Part shown: piece by piece, positions 1 to 7,453 of the stretch
Layout of the letters: every line of letters starts with the position of its first letter
Numbering within the stretch: the stretch's first letter is position 1
NCBI GenBank assembly: GCA_002392705.1
Contig: DGHP01000034.1
Span: 1-17,621 of the forward strand
Direction of reading: 5' to 3'
DNA: 17,621 bases
From: Lachnospiraceae bacterium UBA3845
GTDB lineage: Bacteria > Bacillota > Clostridia > Lachnospirales > Lachnospiraceae
The notes under the pieces: generated by a model
What the model was told of the DNA's origin: nothing
What the model saw: only the letters and a program-made list of their open reading frames with translations
The model's database searches: none
Made by a program: the position numbers and the translations under genes

Positions 1-14
1 TTTTTTATATTTCA

Positions 15-50
15 GCGGCGATGCATTCAGCAATCGCTGTTTTTTATTTT
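15..50 (+). terminator. Rho-independent terminator of an upstream gene
   Basis: A 7-bp stem, CGGCGAT (16-22) with ATCGCTG (33-39, one G-U pair), encloses a 10-nt loop and is followed by an almost uninterrupted T run (40-50). The T tract lies only on the plus-strand side, so it ends a plus-strand transcript that comes from outside the window. It separates that transcript from the promoter at 65-93. Confidence 0.7.
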
Positions 51-64
51 TCAGCGCCCTTTGG

Positions 65-93
65 TTGAGTTTCGTTTTTACAGAACGTATAAT
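65..93 (+). promoter_or_regulatory. Sigma-A-type promoter for the sulfotransferase-like gene
   Basis: TTGAGT (65-70), a 17-bp spacer and a perfect TATAAT (88-93) predict transcription starting near 100. This places the possible in-frame start at 65 inside the -35 box, so translation must begin downstream. The gene is therefore probably transcribed alone, with a leader of about 35 nt. Confidence 0.8.
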
Positions 94-136
94 GTGTTTG
101 CAGCTGCTAAGCGATTTCCACAGGGAGGATTTGATG

Positions 137-1336
137 ATGGCGAAGTCTGTTTTGTTTCTTCATATAGGAACGCCGAAGACAGGAACCAGTGCGATCCAGC
201 TCTTTCTGGTTACAAACAGGGAAGCGCTGGAGAAAAAAGGGTGGACTTATCCGGATTTCGGCTTTGTATATCCGGACGCCAGCGAGACGCGCAACGCACT
301 GTGGCTCGCCCGTGAGATGGAACCGTCGGACGATGAAAACCGGGAGAAGGCGATGCCTCAGCTGCTGTCGGCGGCGGAACAGTATCCGCATATAATACTT
401 TCGGAAGAATCTCTGTGGACCCAGGGCGGATACTGCAGGGAAGGCAGGGAACAGTTCTGGCACTCATTTGCCTCCTTCCTGAAGGAGAATGATATAGATC
501 TCAAAGTTATCGTATATCTGAGAAGGCAGGACCAGTATCTGTATTCCTATTGGGCGCAGAAGGTAAAAAAGCGTGATGAGACCCGCCTCTTCAGTCAGTT
601 TGCCCGGGAGTTCGGCCTGGCACATACGAAGCTCGACTATTGTGCGCAGCTGGATCTGATCGCGGAAGGAGTCGGCGCTGAGAATCTGATCGTACGCCCA
701 TATGACCGCAGCCGTTTTGAAAAGGGATCCATCATATATGATTTCCTTGGATGCGTGGGACTTACGCCGGACGATACCTTTGAATTCCCCGAGGAGAGCA
801 ACAGCAGCATGTCCGACTGCGTGCTTGAAGCAAAGCGTCTGATGAACCGGTCGCTTTTCCAGAACCGTTCCGGCGGATTCCTGTATGCCAGTCTCTGGGA
901 GGTACAGCGGGAATTTGAGAAGGAGGGGAAGCTGAAGAGGCGGAATGCATTTTCCAGCGCGGACAGAAAAGAGTTTCTCCGGGCTTATGAGAAGACAAAT
1001 AAGGATACCGCCCGCAGATATGTGTATCCGGATGCGGATCCCGATCAGATTCCGGAACTCTTTCCGATGGATGATCTTGAGCGGGAATATGAGGAGTGGA
1101 CTTTTTCTGTGGAGGAGATCGCGGATGTCTACAACCGCTGCCTGTATGTGGCAAACAGGAACGGAAGTGAAAAAATTCTGAAGCTTCAGCAGAAAAACCG
1201 TAAGCTGCAGAAGAGAAATAAAAATCTCCGGGAGAAGGTTCTGCTGGAGCGCTGGAGGCAGAGTCCCGTGAACCGGATGAAGGAGAAGATGGGAAAAAGC
1301 CCGCAGATCCGCAGCAAGAAAAAATCCCGTGACTGA
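137..1336 (+). CDS. Sulfotransferase-like P-loop protein with C-terminal coiled coil
   Basis: This 399-residue protein begins with SVLFLHIGTPKTGTSAIQ (residues 4-21). That is the HIG-x-x-KTGT-S phosphosulfate-binding loop of bacterial sulfotransferase-like proteins, which use PAPS as sulfate donor. A segment with LRRQDQYLYSYW (about residues 127-138) matches the downstream R-R-x-x-x-S/Y region that contacts the 3'-phosphate in this family. The last 45 residues are a Lys/Arg/Glu-rich heptad-like helix (KLQQKNRKLQKRNKNLRE) that could dimerise or bind membrane or DNA; its role is unknown. The start at 137 is set by AGGGAGGA (122-129); ATG 134 is an alternative one codon upstream. Such proteins often sit in surface-polysaccharide loci, but no glycan gene is visible here, so the substrate is unknown. 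Actual sulfotransferase activity is inference from the P-loop only. Confidence 0.75.
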   Translation: MAKSVLFLHIGTPKTGTSAIQLFLVTNREALEKKGWTYPDFGFVYPDASETRNALWLAREMEPSDDENREKAMPQLLSAAEQYPHIILSEESLWTQGGYCREGREQFWHSFASFLKENDIDLKVIVYLRRQDQYLYSYWAQKVKKRDETRLFSQFAREFGLAHTKLDYCAQLDLIAEGVGAENLIVRPYDRSRFEKGSIIYDFLGCVGLTPDDTFEFPEESNSSMSDCVLEAKRLMNRSLFQNRSGGFLYASLWEVQREFEKEGKLKRRNAFSSADRKEFLRAYEKTNKDTARRYVYPDADPDQIPELFPMDDLEREYEEWTFSVEEIADVYNRCLYVANRNGSEKILKLQQKNRKLQKRNKNLREKVLLERWRQSPVNRMKEKMGKSPQIRSKKKSRD

Positions 1337-1396
1337 AGCCTGCAGCCACGGGAAAATTGCCTGAAAAATGTTCATGCAGATTATGATGATTCTGAC

Positions 1397-1439
1397 ACGG
1401 CGCCGGATGAATATCCGCCGGGATTTTATTCAGCGCCGT
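1397..1439. other. Inverted repeat between convergent genes
   Basis: ACGGCGC (1397-1403) pairs with GCGCCGT (1433-1439). Immediately inside, after a 4-nt bulge, TGAATA (1408-1413) pairs with TATTCA (1427-1432). The element sits in the 114-bp gap between the end of the sulfotransferase gene and the end of mtnN on the other strand, where a bidirectional terminator is expected. Neither side carries a proper T run, so termination is only a suggestion. A second perfect stem, CCGGATC/GATCCGG, lies at 1440-1460 and overlaps the last codons of mtnN. Confidence 0.4.
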
Positions 1440-1450
1440 CCGGATCCGTC

Positions 1451-2164
1451 TCAGATCCGGGAAGAACTGAGTTCTCCCATAAGCGCATTTACCAGGCGGA
1501 TGGAATTCTGTGCGGCCTGTACCTCGAAGAGCGGGTAGTCCATCATATCGGACTGATCTGCTTTATCGGAGATCGCCCGTATGATGATAAAAGGAACTCC
1601 GTTGAGATATGCCGCCTGGGCGATACCGGCGCCTTCCATCTCTGTGCAGAAGGCATGATAGGTATCGATCAGGCGTTTTTTTACTTCAGGCTGATCTACG
1701 AACTGATCGCCGGAGACGATCCGGCCGCGGAAAACCTGAAGGGAAGGATTGACCATGCGGCTGACAGCGGCGGCTTTTTCGGCAAGCGCTTCGTCTGCCG
1801 GAAAGGAGAAGACGTCCATCTGCGGGATCTGGCCCGGCGCGTAGCCGAATGTGACGGCATTTACGTCATGATGGACCACGTCGGTTGAGATGACGATATC
1901 ACCGATATTGATGTCAGCGTTCAGGGAACCGGCAACCCCGGTATTAATGATGGCATCCACTCCAAAGTCATCGACCAGGATCTGCGTGCAGACTGCGGCA
2001 TTGACCTTGCAGACGCCGCTCCGCACTACGACAGCTTCCATACCGTTCAGTGTTCCGGCGCAGAATTCCATCTGCGCTTTTCTGATGACGGAGGAAATCT
2101 GCATATCTTTTTTCAGAGCCTCGACTTCCACTTCCATGGCGCCGATGATACCGATCTTTTTCAT
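1451..2164 (-). CDS. mtnN: 5'-methylthioadenosine/S-adenosylhomocysteine nucleosidase
   Basis: The enzyme hydrolyses MTA and SAH (and 5'-deoxyadenosine) to adenine and the thioribose or ribosyl-homocysteine product in the cytosol. It relieves product inhibition of SAM-dependent enzymes and feeds methionine salvage. The 237-residue protein matches the normal length (about 230). It opens with KKIGIIGAMEVEVEAL, carries NTGVAGSLN and SGDQFV, and ends with the FCTEMEGAGIAQ and IRAISDKAD blocks. Glu13, Glu177 and Asp200 line up with the E. coli catalytic/ribose-binding Glu12, Glu174 and Asp197 with a constant offset of three. The start is ATG at 2164 with GGAGG about 11 nt upstream. The reading frame is open a further 29 codons upstream, but that part has no similarity to the family. 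It lies 113 bp after a small hypothetical gene on the same strand, with no obvious promoter of its own. Confidence 0.95.
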   Translation of the reverse strand: MKKIGIIGAMEVEVEALKKDMQISSVIRKAQMEFCAGTLNGMEAVVVRSGVCKVNAAVCTQILVDDFGVDAIINTGVAGSLNADINIGDIVISTDVVHHDVNAVTFGYAPGQIPQMDVFSFPADEALAEKAAAVSRMVNPSLQVFRGRIVSGDQFVDQPEVKKRLIDTYHAFCTEMEGAGIAQAAYLNGVPFIIIRAISDKADQSDMMDYPLFEVQAAQNSIRLVNALMGELSSSRI

Positions 2165-2277
2165 CTTTATGTTATCCTCCTGAAACGAAGTTCTGTACCC
2201 TGACACAATCGCCACGGATGACGATTCTGCAGCCAGGTCTGCAGAAAACACAGGCCAGGCCTATATGCCTCCTTATG

Positions 2278-2541
2278 TCAGTCTTCTTCTATAATCTGAA
2301 GTTCCAGGTACTGGAAAGGAATCTCTTCCACAAAACTGTCCTGGTAAAAACGGCAGCGGGCGTGTTTCTGAAATTCCCGCACGGTAGAATCCAGCCAGAG
2401 CGGTTTCGGGAGATCGAATTCATAGCAGATCTGTTCCAGAGCATTGAAGACTTTATGGGTCCGGGTTTCATCGCTGCAGTCTTCGATGGTGGTATCCCGG
2501 AGCATCTGATTGTTCTTCCACTCTTTCGCCCATATTTTCAT
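2278..2541 (-). CDS. Conserved small hypothetical protein (Clostridia type)
   Basis: This 87-residue, acidic, soluble protein has no membrane segment or signal peptide. It begins MKIWAKEWKNNQML and ends QYLELQIIEED. The sequence resembles small uncharacterised proteins that I recall from Lachnospiraceae genomes, with an HKVF-ALE-ICYEFDL-KP-WLD core followed by FYQDSF-E-I-F-YLE-Q-IEED. I know of no assigned function. The start at 2541 is preceded by AGGAAG four bases upstream. A longer frame would open with a TTG overlapping the stop of the upstream serine hydrolase gene, but that TTG has no properly spaced ribosome binding site. The 68-bp gap to the serine hydrolase gene suggests a shared transcript. 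Confidence 0.7.
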   Translation of the reverse strand: MKIWAKEWKNNQMLRDTTIEDCSDETRTHKVFNALEQICYEFDLPKPLWLDSTVREFQKHARCRFYQDSFVEEIPFQYLELQIIEED

Positions 2542-2609
2542 ATTTCTTCCTGTCCTTGCAGTCTGTGTCTTTCTGTGTGCCGGGTGCCTCCCGGACCGGC
2601 AGGACCGGA

Positions 2610-4847
2610 TCAATCCTCAAAAAAGCTATACGCGATTCTGGAGATTTCCTGAATGTCCTGGCAGGCGGTATCCTTGTCCCATACATCCATGGAGAGGACG
2701 ACGATCACATAGTCGACGTCCCGGCCGTATACGACGGCAGCGTCGTTCTGTACCGAGTCCATCTCACCGGTTTTATTTCCGACCTGTACGCCTTCCGGGA
2801 GTCCTTTCGGAATCTTGTAGCGGGTTTTCTGATCGAGCATCATCGATTCGATCTCATTGCATACAGACCGTGATATGAATTCGCGGTAATAGATCCGGGA
2901 CAGGAGCAGTCCGATATCTTTTGCCATAATCTGGTTGAAATGGCTGGGGTCGACATAGGAGGAACTGTCCTGGAAGCCGTTGTATTCATGGGTTCCGGAG
3001 CTGTATCCGTGCAGCTGCACGAAGCGGTTGACAGCCGCGACGCCTTCCGCGTAGCTTCCGTCCCCGAGCTTCAGAAGAAGCCGGTTGGCGGCTTCATTGC
3101 TGGAATCTATGATCATGCTGCGGAGCAGGCTTACCGTTTCTTCTGTGCGTTCCAGATTTCCCTGGTCAATCCGGTCATAGACGGCCGCCATGATGAACAG
3201 TTTCATGACGCTGGCGGATTTCATGGGCTGATCCCCTACGATCAGGGCCTGCCCGGTCGAAAGATTCCCTATATAGACGGACCAGCTTCCATTGTAGGAG
3301 GAGACCATATCCCGGATCTTATCATACAGGATATGCATATCCTTTGGCAGGACTGCCAGAGGGTATGAGCGCAGCATCCTGTAGTCGTAAAGGCAGACGC
3401 GGGCGCTGTTCATATTCTGGATCTGCGGTACGGCAATCGCCGCGTGGCGCGGCCGGATATCCTGCGCGGGGGGTTCCGCCTGCGCGGCTTCGCTTTCAGC
3501 GGCAGTGCCTGTTTCTTCTTCCGGAGCAGCTTCACCGTCTGCGGCCTTTATGCTGTCCGGGGAAGCTTCCTGAGCGGTCCCACCGGTTCCGGCAGCCGCA
3601 GTCTGTTCACCGTCCTGCTCTGCGGGGACTGTCTCCTCCGGGAGCTGGGTCGTGGTATTGATTCCGCTTCCCATTTCGACAGGCGTGAATATGATCTCTG
3701 ATTCTTCTTCTGAGAATAATTCCGTATCCGGAGCGGAGACAGATTCTGTTGCCATACCGGCCTCAGCTTCTTTGCCGGAACTTTTTTCTTCGCTGCCAGG
3801 ACCCTCTTCCGGCCGGTCAGATTCTGCAGTTTCGCTCTCAGGCTCTGTTTCCGTTTCCTGAGCGGATGCGGTTTCTTCTTTACCTGACGTCTCTGCGCTT
3901 TCTGTTTCGGTTTCCGCTTCTGTCTCAAAATTGATCGCGTCCGCTACCAGTCCGCCGAGATTTGTGTGGAAGGCTTCCGCCAGTTCCGGATTCAGTGCGG
4001 TCAGGGGATCCTCTGCGTTTTCTGATTCGGTTTCAGATTCTGCAGCCGTTTCGCTGTCAGATTCGGCCCCGGATTCGTTTTCGCTGGCCGGCTCTGTCCC
4101 GGATTCCGCTTCGGATTCCTCTTCGCTGACCGGCTCTGTCTCAGATTCCGTTTCGGACTCGCGTTCGCTGACCGGCTCTGTCCCGGATTCCGCTTCGGAT
4201 TCCTCTTCGCTGACCGGCTTTGTTTCAGATTCCGTTTCAGATTCGTCTTCGCTGGCCGGCTTTGTGCCGGATTCCGCTTCGGATTCTCCTTCGCTGGCCG
4301 GCTCTGTCCCAGAATCCGCTTCGGATTCTCCTTCGCTGGCCGGCTCTGTCATGGATTCCGTTTCGGATTCGTCTTCGCTGGTCGGCTCTGTCCCAGATTC
4401 CGCTTCGGATGCATCTTCGCTGACAGGCTCTGTCTCAGATTCACTTTCCGACTGCGGACTGTTCGGGAACGCATCGGAGTATTCGTTTCCCTTTATCTCG
4501 CCGATGAGGACAGGGGCTCTTCTCATACGAAGCAGAAATTCACTGAAATGCAGCGCTTTCTGCAGGTCTGAGATTTCCTGTTCTTTCTTTTTTCTTTCCT
4601 CTTCCTGAGCGAGCTCTTCCAGCTCTTTTTCTTTAAGAAGGGCAGCGCTCTCTTCGGATTTCAGCTGCGCCGCCTCCTGTTCAGCCTTAGCCTCCGCGTT
4701 CAGCATACTCTGGAGAACCGGGTGCCCGGTTGAAAAGATATCAATAAAATCTGTCTCCGGTTCTGCTGATTTTGCACAAGCAGCGTTCACGGACAGTCCG
4801 GCCAGGGCAGCCATGAGCGCCGGATATATAAGAACTTTCTTTTTCAT
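2610..4847 (-). CDS. Secreted serine hydrolase (class A beta-lactamase fold) with acidic repeat region
   Basis: The 745-residue protein starts with an export signal (MKKKVLIYPALMAALAGLSVNAACA). Cleavage after ACA is likely; Cys23 could also make it a lipoprotein, although Asn at -3 is poor for a lipobox. Residues about 50-105 form a charged coiled coil rich in Glu, Lys and Ala. Residues 139-264 are nine 14-residue repeats of the type TEPxSExESExESG, followed by more Glu/Ser/Thr-rich linker to about residue 470. The C-terminal third is the enzyme: S546-V-M-K549 (SxxK nucleophile and base), S582-S583-N584 in the SDN position, and K692-T-G694. SSN replaces SDN, so peptidoglycan-related or esterase chemistry is as likely as beta-lactam hydrolysis. 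The acidic stalk would carry the domain across or out of the wall. A strong promoter lies at 4931-4959. The start is supported by AGGAATCAG just upstream. Confidence 0.8.
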   Translation of the reverse strand: MKKKVLIYPALMAALAGLSVNAACAKSAEPETDFIDIFSTGHPVLQSMLNAEAKAEQEAAQLKSEESAALLKEKELEELAQEEERKKKEQEISDLQKALHFSEFLLRMRRAPVLIGEIKGNEYSDAFPNSPQSESESETEPVSEDASEAESGTEPTSEDESETESMTEPASEGESEADSGTEPASEGESEAESGTKPASEDESETESETKPVSEEESEAESGTEPVSERESETESETEPVSEEESEAESGTEPASENESGAESDSETAAESETESENAEDPLTALNPELAEAFHTNLGGLVADAINFETEAETETESAETSGKEETASAQETETEPESETAESDRPEEGPGSEEKSSGKEAEAGMATESVSAPDTELFSEEESEIIFTPVEMGSGINTTTQLPEETVPAEQDGEQTAAAGTGGTAQEASPDSIKAADGEAAPEEETGTAAESEAAQAEPPAQDIRPRHAAIAVPQIQNMNSARVCLYDYRMLRSYPLAVLPKDMHILYDKIRDMVSSYNGSWSVYIGNLSTGQALIVGDQPMKSASVMKLFIMAAVYDRIDQGNLERTEETVSLLRSMIIDSSNEAANRLLLKLGDGSYAEGVAAVNRFVQLHGYSSGTHEYNGFQDSSSYVDPSHFNQIMAKDIGLLLSRIYYREFISRSVCNEIESMMLDQKTRYKIPKGLPEGVQVGNKTGEMDSVQNDAAVVYGRDVDYVIVVLSMDVWDKDTACQDIQEISRIAYSFFED
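4056..4433 (-). repeat. Nine tandem 42-bp coding repeats
   Basis: Nine consecutive 42-bp units encode nine 14-residue acidic repeats of the serine hydrolase (residues 139-264), each with the pattern T-[EK]-P-x-S-E-x-x-S-x-x-[ED]-S-x. The period is a multiple of three, so copy-number change would not break the frame. Units differ at a few codons, with GSE/ETE variants alternating, so the array is not a very recent single expansion. Confidence 0.9.
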
Positions 4848-4930
4848 CTGATTCCTGTTCGGTTTCTTTTGTATGAAGCGTTCCCGCTTAGAGCGGAGCG
4901 CCTCTGTTCTCATCCAATTTACTGCGCACC

Positions 4931-4959
4931 ATCATAGCACGACTCGAAAATTGTTTCAA
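4931..4959 (-). promoter_or_regulatory. Promoter for the serine hydrolase gene
   Basis: On the minus strand, TTGAAA (4959-4954) and TATGAT (4936-4931) are separated by exactly 17 bp. The -35 box overlaps the stop codon of the upstream acetyltransferase-nitroreductase gene. Transcription would start near 4924 and leave a leader of about 77 nt before ATG 4847. The serine hydrolase, hypothetical and mtnN genes can therefore be transcribed independently of the fusion gene. Confidence 0.75.
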
Positions 4960-5993
4960 TGCAGGAAAAAACCGTTGAAGCAGGCCCGCTCCTCAAATGC
5001 CTTTTTCTTCGGAGGGACAGCCTCTGTTTCCGGGATACCGACAGGCAGGAAGCAGACCAGTTCATATCCATCAGGGACGCCGAGAATCTTCGCCATCTGA
5101 TCTCCGATCCGGTCCGTATCCGTGATATGGCCTTCATACCAGCAGCTCCCGTAACCCAGAGCCGTGGCTGCAAGCAGCATATTTTCTATGGCGGCCGAAT
5201 AATCCTGCACGGCAAAACACCTGTCGCGGTAGGCGATGATCCGTGTGGTCAGCACACAGATGATTGCGGGGGCGGTCTCCCCCACCGGGGGCTGAATCAC
5301 TTCGCGCAGTTTTTCTAAAAGTACGGGATCATCGACGGCAATAAGGCTGGTTGTCTGTTTGTTGCAGCCTGAAGGGGCGTCAAGCCCGGCCTGCATAATC
5401 GCAGTCAGGTCCTCCCGGGGAACCGGGCAGGGCTTAAATTTCCCGCGGTAACTGTGCCGGCTGCTGATGAGATCCGGGAACGTCTGCTGCCGGTGCAGGG
5501 ACATGACATAGATCTGGCAGGGATTGTTTTCGTCCCAGAGGGAGGGGAAAACCTCCAGTTCCTTAAAGCCGAGCGCCTGGTAGAAGCGGTTGGTGGCGTC
5601 ATAATCATCATAAAGCCCCATCTGAACCGTTTTCACCTGCATGAATTCATAACCCTGCTTTACAGCGTAGTCCTTCGCGGCAGAAAACAGTTCTTTTCCG
5701 ATTCCATGCCTGTGGTATTCTTTCCGTACGCCCATCACCGCCAGCTCGACAGTGGCCTTCCCGGTTTCTTTCAGGCAGAGGAATCCGACCGGAAGGCTGT
5801 CCCTGAAGGCCGCAAAAAACGGCTGGTCCGCGCTGCTGCGGATATATTCTTCGCGGGATTCTGTTATGGCGAACCAATCCGGGAGCGCCTCCAGAATAGT
5901 TCTGGCAATCCGCTGCTTTTCCTGCGGATCTGTGACGGAGCCGGAATAATCAGCGGACTCTGTTTTCTGCATTCTTTGCATCAGTTTCTCCAT
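4956..5993 (-). CDS. GNAT acetyltransferase-nitroreductase fusion protein
   Basis: This 345-residue protein joins two unrelated enzyme families. Residues about 25-167 are a GNAT N-acetyltransferase: ELAVMGVRKEYHRHGIGKEL contains the acetyl-CoA pyrophosphate-binding R-x-x-G-x-G-K (95-100), followed by YDATNRFYQALGFKE, the usual C-terminal GNAT segment. Residues about 175-345 are a compact FMN-dependent nitroreductase: ISSRHSYRGKF (the R-x-S-x-R FMN-phosphate site, 178-183), APSGCNKQT, and the C-terminal half with ENMLLAATALGYGSCWY. About 170 residues is short for a nitroreductase but normal for the small FMN-only subfamily. There is no stop or frameshift between the domains and no internal ribosome binding site that I can see. 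The start is ATG 5993 with GGAGG nine bases upstream; in-frame codons further upstream lack similarity. Substrates of both halves are unknown. Confidence 0.85.
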   Translation of the reverse strand: MEKLMQRMQKTESADYSGSVTDPQEKQRIARTILEALPDWFAITESREEYIRSSADQPFFAAFRDSLPVGFLCLKETGKATVELAVMGVRKEYHRHGIGKELFSAAKDYAVKQGYEFMQVKTVQMGLYDDYDATNRFYQALGFKELEVFPSLWDENNPCQIYVMSLHRQQTFPDLISSRHSYRGKFKPCPVPREDLTAIMQAGLDAPSGCNKQTTSLIAVDDPVLLEKLREVIQPPVGETAPAIICVLTTRIIAYRDRCFAVQDYSAAIENMLLAATALGYGSCWYEGHITDTDRIGDQMAKILGVPDGYELVCFLPVGIPETEAVPPKKKAFEERACFNGFFLH

Positions 5994-6234
5994 ATCCTTT
6001 GTCCTCCGAACAGAGATCTTTTTTGAAAGAGTCTTTTCAGTTATCAAAGTGAAAATAAACGCAGCGGAAGGCTTGCTTTGCAAGCTGCGCAGCACGTGGC
6101 TTTGAGTGCATTACGCGCTCAAAGATTATATGGGGAAACGCTGTATTTACGGCATCAAAAGCCGTCAGTCAGAATTAATCAGCGTTTTCCTAAAATATCA
6201 TAACATAAATATACGGGGAAATCTGTCCGGAAAG

Positions 6235-6263
6235 CGGACAGGGGAAAGAAACCATGATAGAAT
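6235..6263 (+). promoter_or_regulatory. Possible promoter for the ridA operon
   Basis: CGGACA (6235-6240), a 17-bp spacer and TAGAAT (6258-6263) with an upstream TGA form a plausible extended -10 promoter. The -35 lies within the right arm of the perfect inverted repeat CTGTCCG/CGGACAG (6223-6241), where a regulator could block it. The -35 match is only four of six, so this is tentative. It predicts a leader of about 135 nt that includes the 14-bp repeats. Confidence 0.4.
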
Positions 6264-6301
6264 CAAAGAAAGATCCGTGTTAAGATGATACTTAAGGAAA
6301 C

Positions 6302-6364
6302 GTTCCGGCAGGAATGTTCCGGCAGGAATGTTCCGGCAGGGATGTTCCGGCAGATATGTTTCGG
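6302..6364 (+). repeat. Four and a half tandem 14-bp repeats in the ridA leader
   Basis: GTTCCGGCAGGAAT occurs twice exactly (6302-6315, 6316-6329), then as GTTCCGGCAGGGAT (6330-6343), GTTCCGGCAGATAT (6344-6357) and a partial GTTTCGG. Each unit contains TTCC-GGCA-GGAA, and each junction contains GGAA-TG-TTCC, so the array can form alternative small hairpins in RNA. The period is not a multiple of three, and the array lies outside the ridA coding region. Confidence 0.9.
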
Positions 6365-6404
6365 AAAAAGATATGGGAGACATCTCCCGGAAAAGGAGGC
6401 TTTT

Positions 6405-6785
6405 ATGAGTAAAGTAATCCATACAGAGAAGGCACCTGCGGCAATCGGCCCGTATTCACAGGCAATCGCGGCGTCCGGCGAGTTTATTTTCGTTTCAGGG
6501 CAGCTTCCGGTCGTTCCGGAAAAAGGAGAGTTTGCCGGGGATGATATCGCATCCCAGACGGAGCAGTCTCTGAAAAATATCCGTTCCATTCTCCAGGCTG
6601 CCGGCGCGGACATGGAAAATGTTGTGAAGACGACGGTCCTGCTGAAGGATATCGGCGATTTCGCAGCCATGAATGAAGTATACGCAAAATTCTTTACGAA
6701 GGACTGCCCGGCCAGAGCGGCTTTTCAGGTGGCTGCGCTTCCGAAGGGAGCACTGGTGGAGATTGAGGCAATTGCCGTAAAATGA
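6405..6785 (+). CDS. ridA: RidA family reactive intermediate/imine deaminase
   Basis: The 126-residue protein has the exact family length. RidA hydrolyses the enamine/imine intermediates released by PLP-dependent dehydratases such as threonine dehydratase, protecting other PLP enzymes from damage; it works as a cytosolic trimer. The diagnostic stretches are GPYSQAI (residues 15-21), FVSGQLP (29-35), the central QTEQSLKNI, and [24 protein letters not shown]. Arg104 and Glu119 correspond to the conserved active-site Arg105 and Glu120 of the E. coli proteins. ATG 6405 is preceded by AAAAGGAGG with five bases of spacing; an upstream in-frame extension runs through the 14-bp repeats and is not credible. 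The stop overlaps the start of the next gene (ATGA), so it probably heads a four-gene operon. Confidence 0.95.
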   Translation: MSKVIHTEKAPAAIGPYSQAIAASGEFIFVSGQLPVVPEKGEFAGDDIASQTEQSLKNIRSILQAAGADMENVVKTTVLLKDIGDFAAMNEVYAKFFTKDCPARAAFQVAALPKGALVEIEAIAVK

Positions 6786-7453
6786 TGCGTCAGGCCGGTA
6801 TGAACGACGCGGAAGCAGGGAGCGGGATGCCTCAGGAGAATGAGGACAGCGGCCGCAGTACGCAGGGACACTGCTCTGATCTGCAGGATCGCTGCCTGAG
6901 CGGGACGGAGAACTGCGGCATACGAAAAGGGCCGGGGCTTGTCCACATCTACTTCGGGGACGGAAAGGGAAAAAGCACCTGCGGAATGGGGCTTTGCTGC
7001 CGGGCCGCCGGCTACGGCTACAGGGTTCTGATTTACCAGTTTCTGAAGGACAATTCCTCTAGTGAAAGAAAGCTTCTGGAGCTATCCCCTAATGTGGAGT
7101 TTCTTGACGGGATGGACAGGGAGCGTTTCAGCCGCCAGATGTCGGAGGAGGAGAAGTGCGCCCACAGAGCTTTCTATGAGGAACGGCTCCGGCTGTTGGA
7201 GCATAAGGTTTCTTCCGGGAACTACGACGTGCTTTTTCTGGATGAAGTACTCTATGCGGTCCGGGCGGGACTTCTGGACGAGAAGCTGCTGACAGATTTT
7301 CTGGACAGCAGGCCCCAGGACCTGGAGGTTATCCTGACCGGGCGCGATCCCGGCGAAGAACTGCTCCAAAGGGCTGACTATATATCGGAGATCCGGATGA
7401 TCCGGCATCCGATCTCCCGCGGCCAGAAGGCGCGCGGGGGCATAGAGCGCTGA
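6782..7453 (+). CDS. cobA: ATP:corrinoid adenosyltransferase (CobA/BtuR type)
   Basis: The enzyme transfers the 5'-deoxyadenosyl group of ATP to Co(I) corrinoid, making adenosylcobalamin or its precursors. The core starts near residue 52 with [15 protein letters not shown], where G-D-G-K-G-K-S-T (59-66) is the unusual P-loop of this family. It continues through [13 protein letters not shown] and [11 protein letters not shown] to ILTGRDP and the terminal [20 protein letters not shown], the family's signature ending. The core of about 172 residues is normal; the first 50 residues are extra, polar and without similarity. ATG 6782 overlaps the ridA stop and has only a weak, distant GAGG, so coupling is likely. 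ATG 6827 with AGGGAG upstream is an alternative start that still leaves 35 extra residues. No other cobalamin genes are nearby, which fits a salvage role. Confidence 0.9.
   Translation: MMRQAGMNDAEAGSGMPQENEDSGRSTQGHCSDLQDRCLSGTENCGIRKGPGLVHIYFGDGKGKSTCGMGLCCRAAGYGYRVLIYQFLKDNSSSERKLLELSPNVEFLDGMDRERFSRQMSEEEKCAHRAFYEERLRLLEHKVSSGNYDVLFLDEVLYAVRAGLLDEKLLTDFLDSRPQDLEVILTGRDPGEELLQRADYISEIRMIRHPISRGQKARGGIER

Larger units (their letters stand above)
5994..6404. other. Divergent intergenic region with several hairpins
   Basis: These 411 bp lie between the divergently transcribed fusion gene and ridA. They contain three perfect or near-perfect inverted repeats: GCTTGC-TTT-GCAAGC (6071-6085), a 10-bp stem CTTTGAGTGC/GCGCTCAAAG (6100-6124, one G-T pair), and CTGTCCG-GAAAG-CGGACAG (6223-6241). 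They also hold an A+T-rich stretch (6170-6215) and the 14-bp tandem repeats at 6302-6364. I see no convincing gene and no well-matched promoter for the minus-strand fusion gene. Confidence 0.6.

Noticed and set aside
65..136. Longer start (ATT/GTG-type codon at 65) for the sulfotransferase-like protein
   Set aside because: The codon lies in the -35 box of a near-perfect promoter (TTGAGT-17-TATAAT), upstream of the predicted transcript start; the good ribosome binding site is at 122-129.
3931..4608. Plus-strand Ser/Asp-rich frame that resembles an SD-repeat surface protein
   Set aside because: It is the complement of the Glu/Ser repeat codons of the serine hydrolase. It has no signal peptide or anchor, and the opposite strand has a signal peptide, catalytic motifs and a promoter.
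2610..4847. Calling the serine hydrolase a beta-lactamase resistance gene
   Set aside because: The SxxK and KTG motifs are shared by many non-resistance enzymes. The SDN position is SSN, and I could not assign an omega-loop glutamate, so resistance is not supported.
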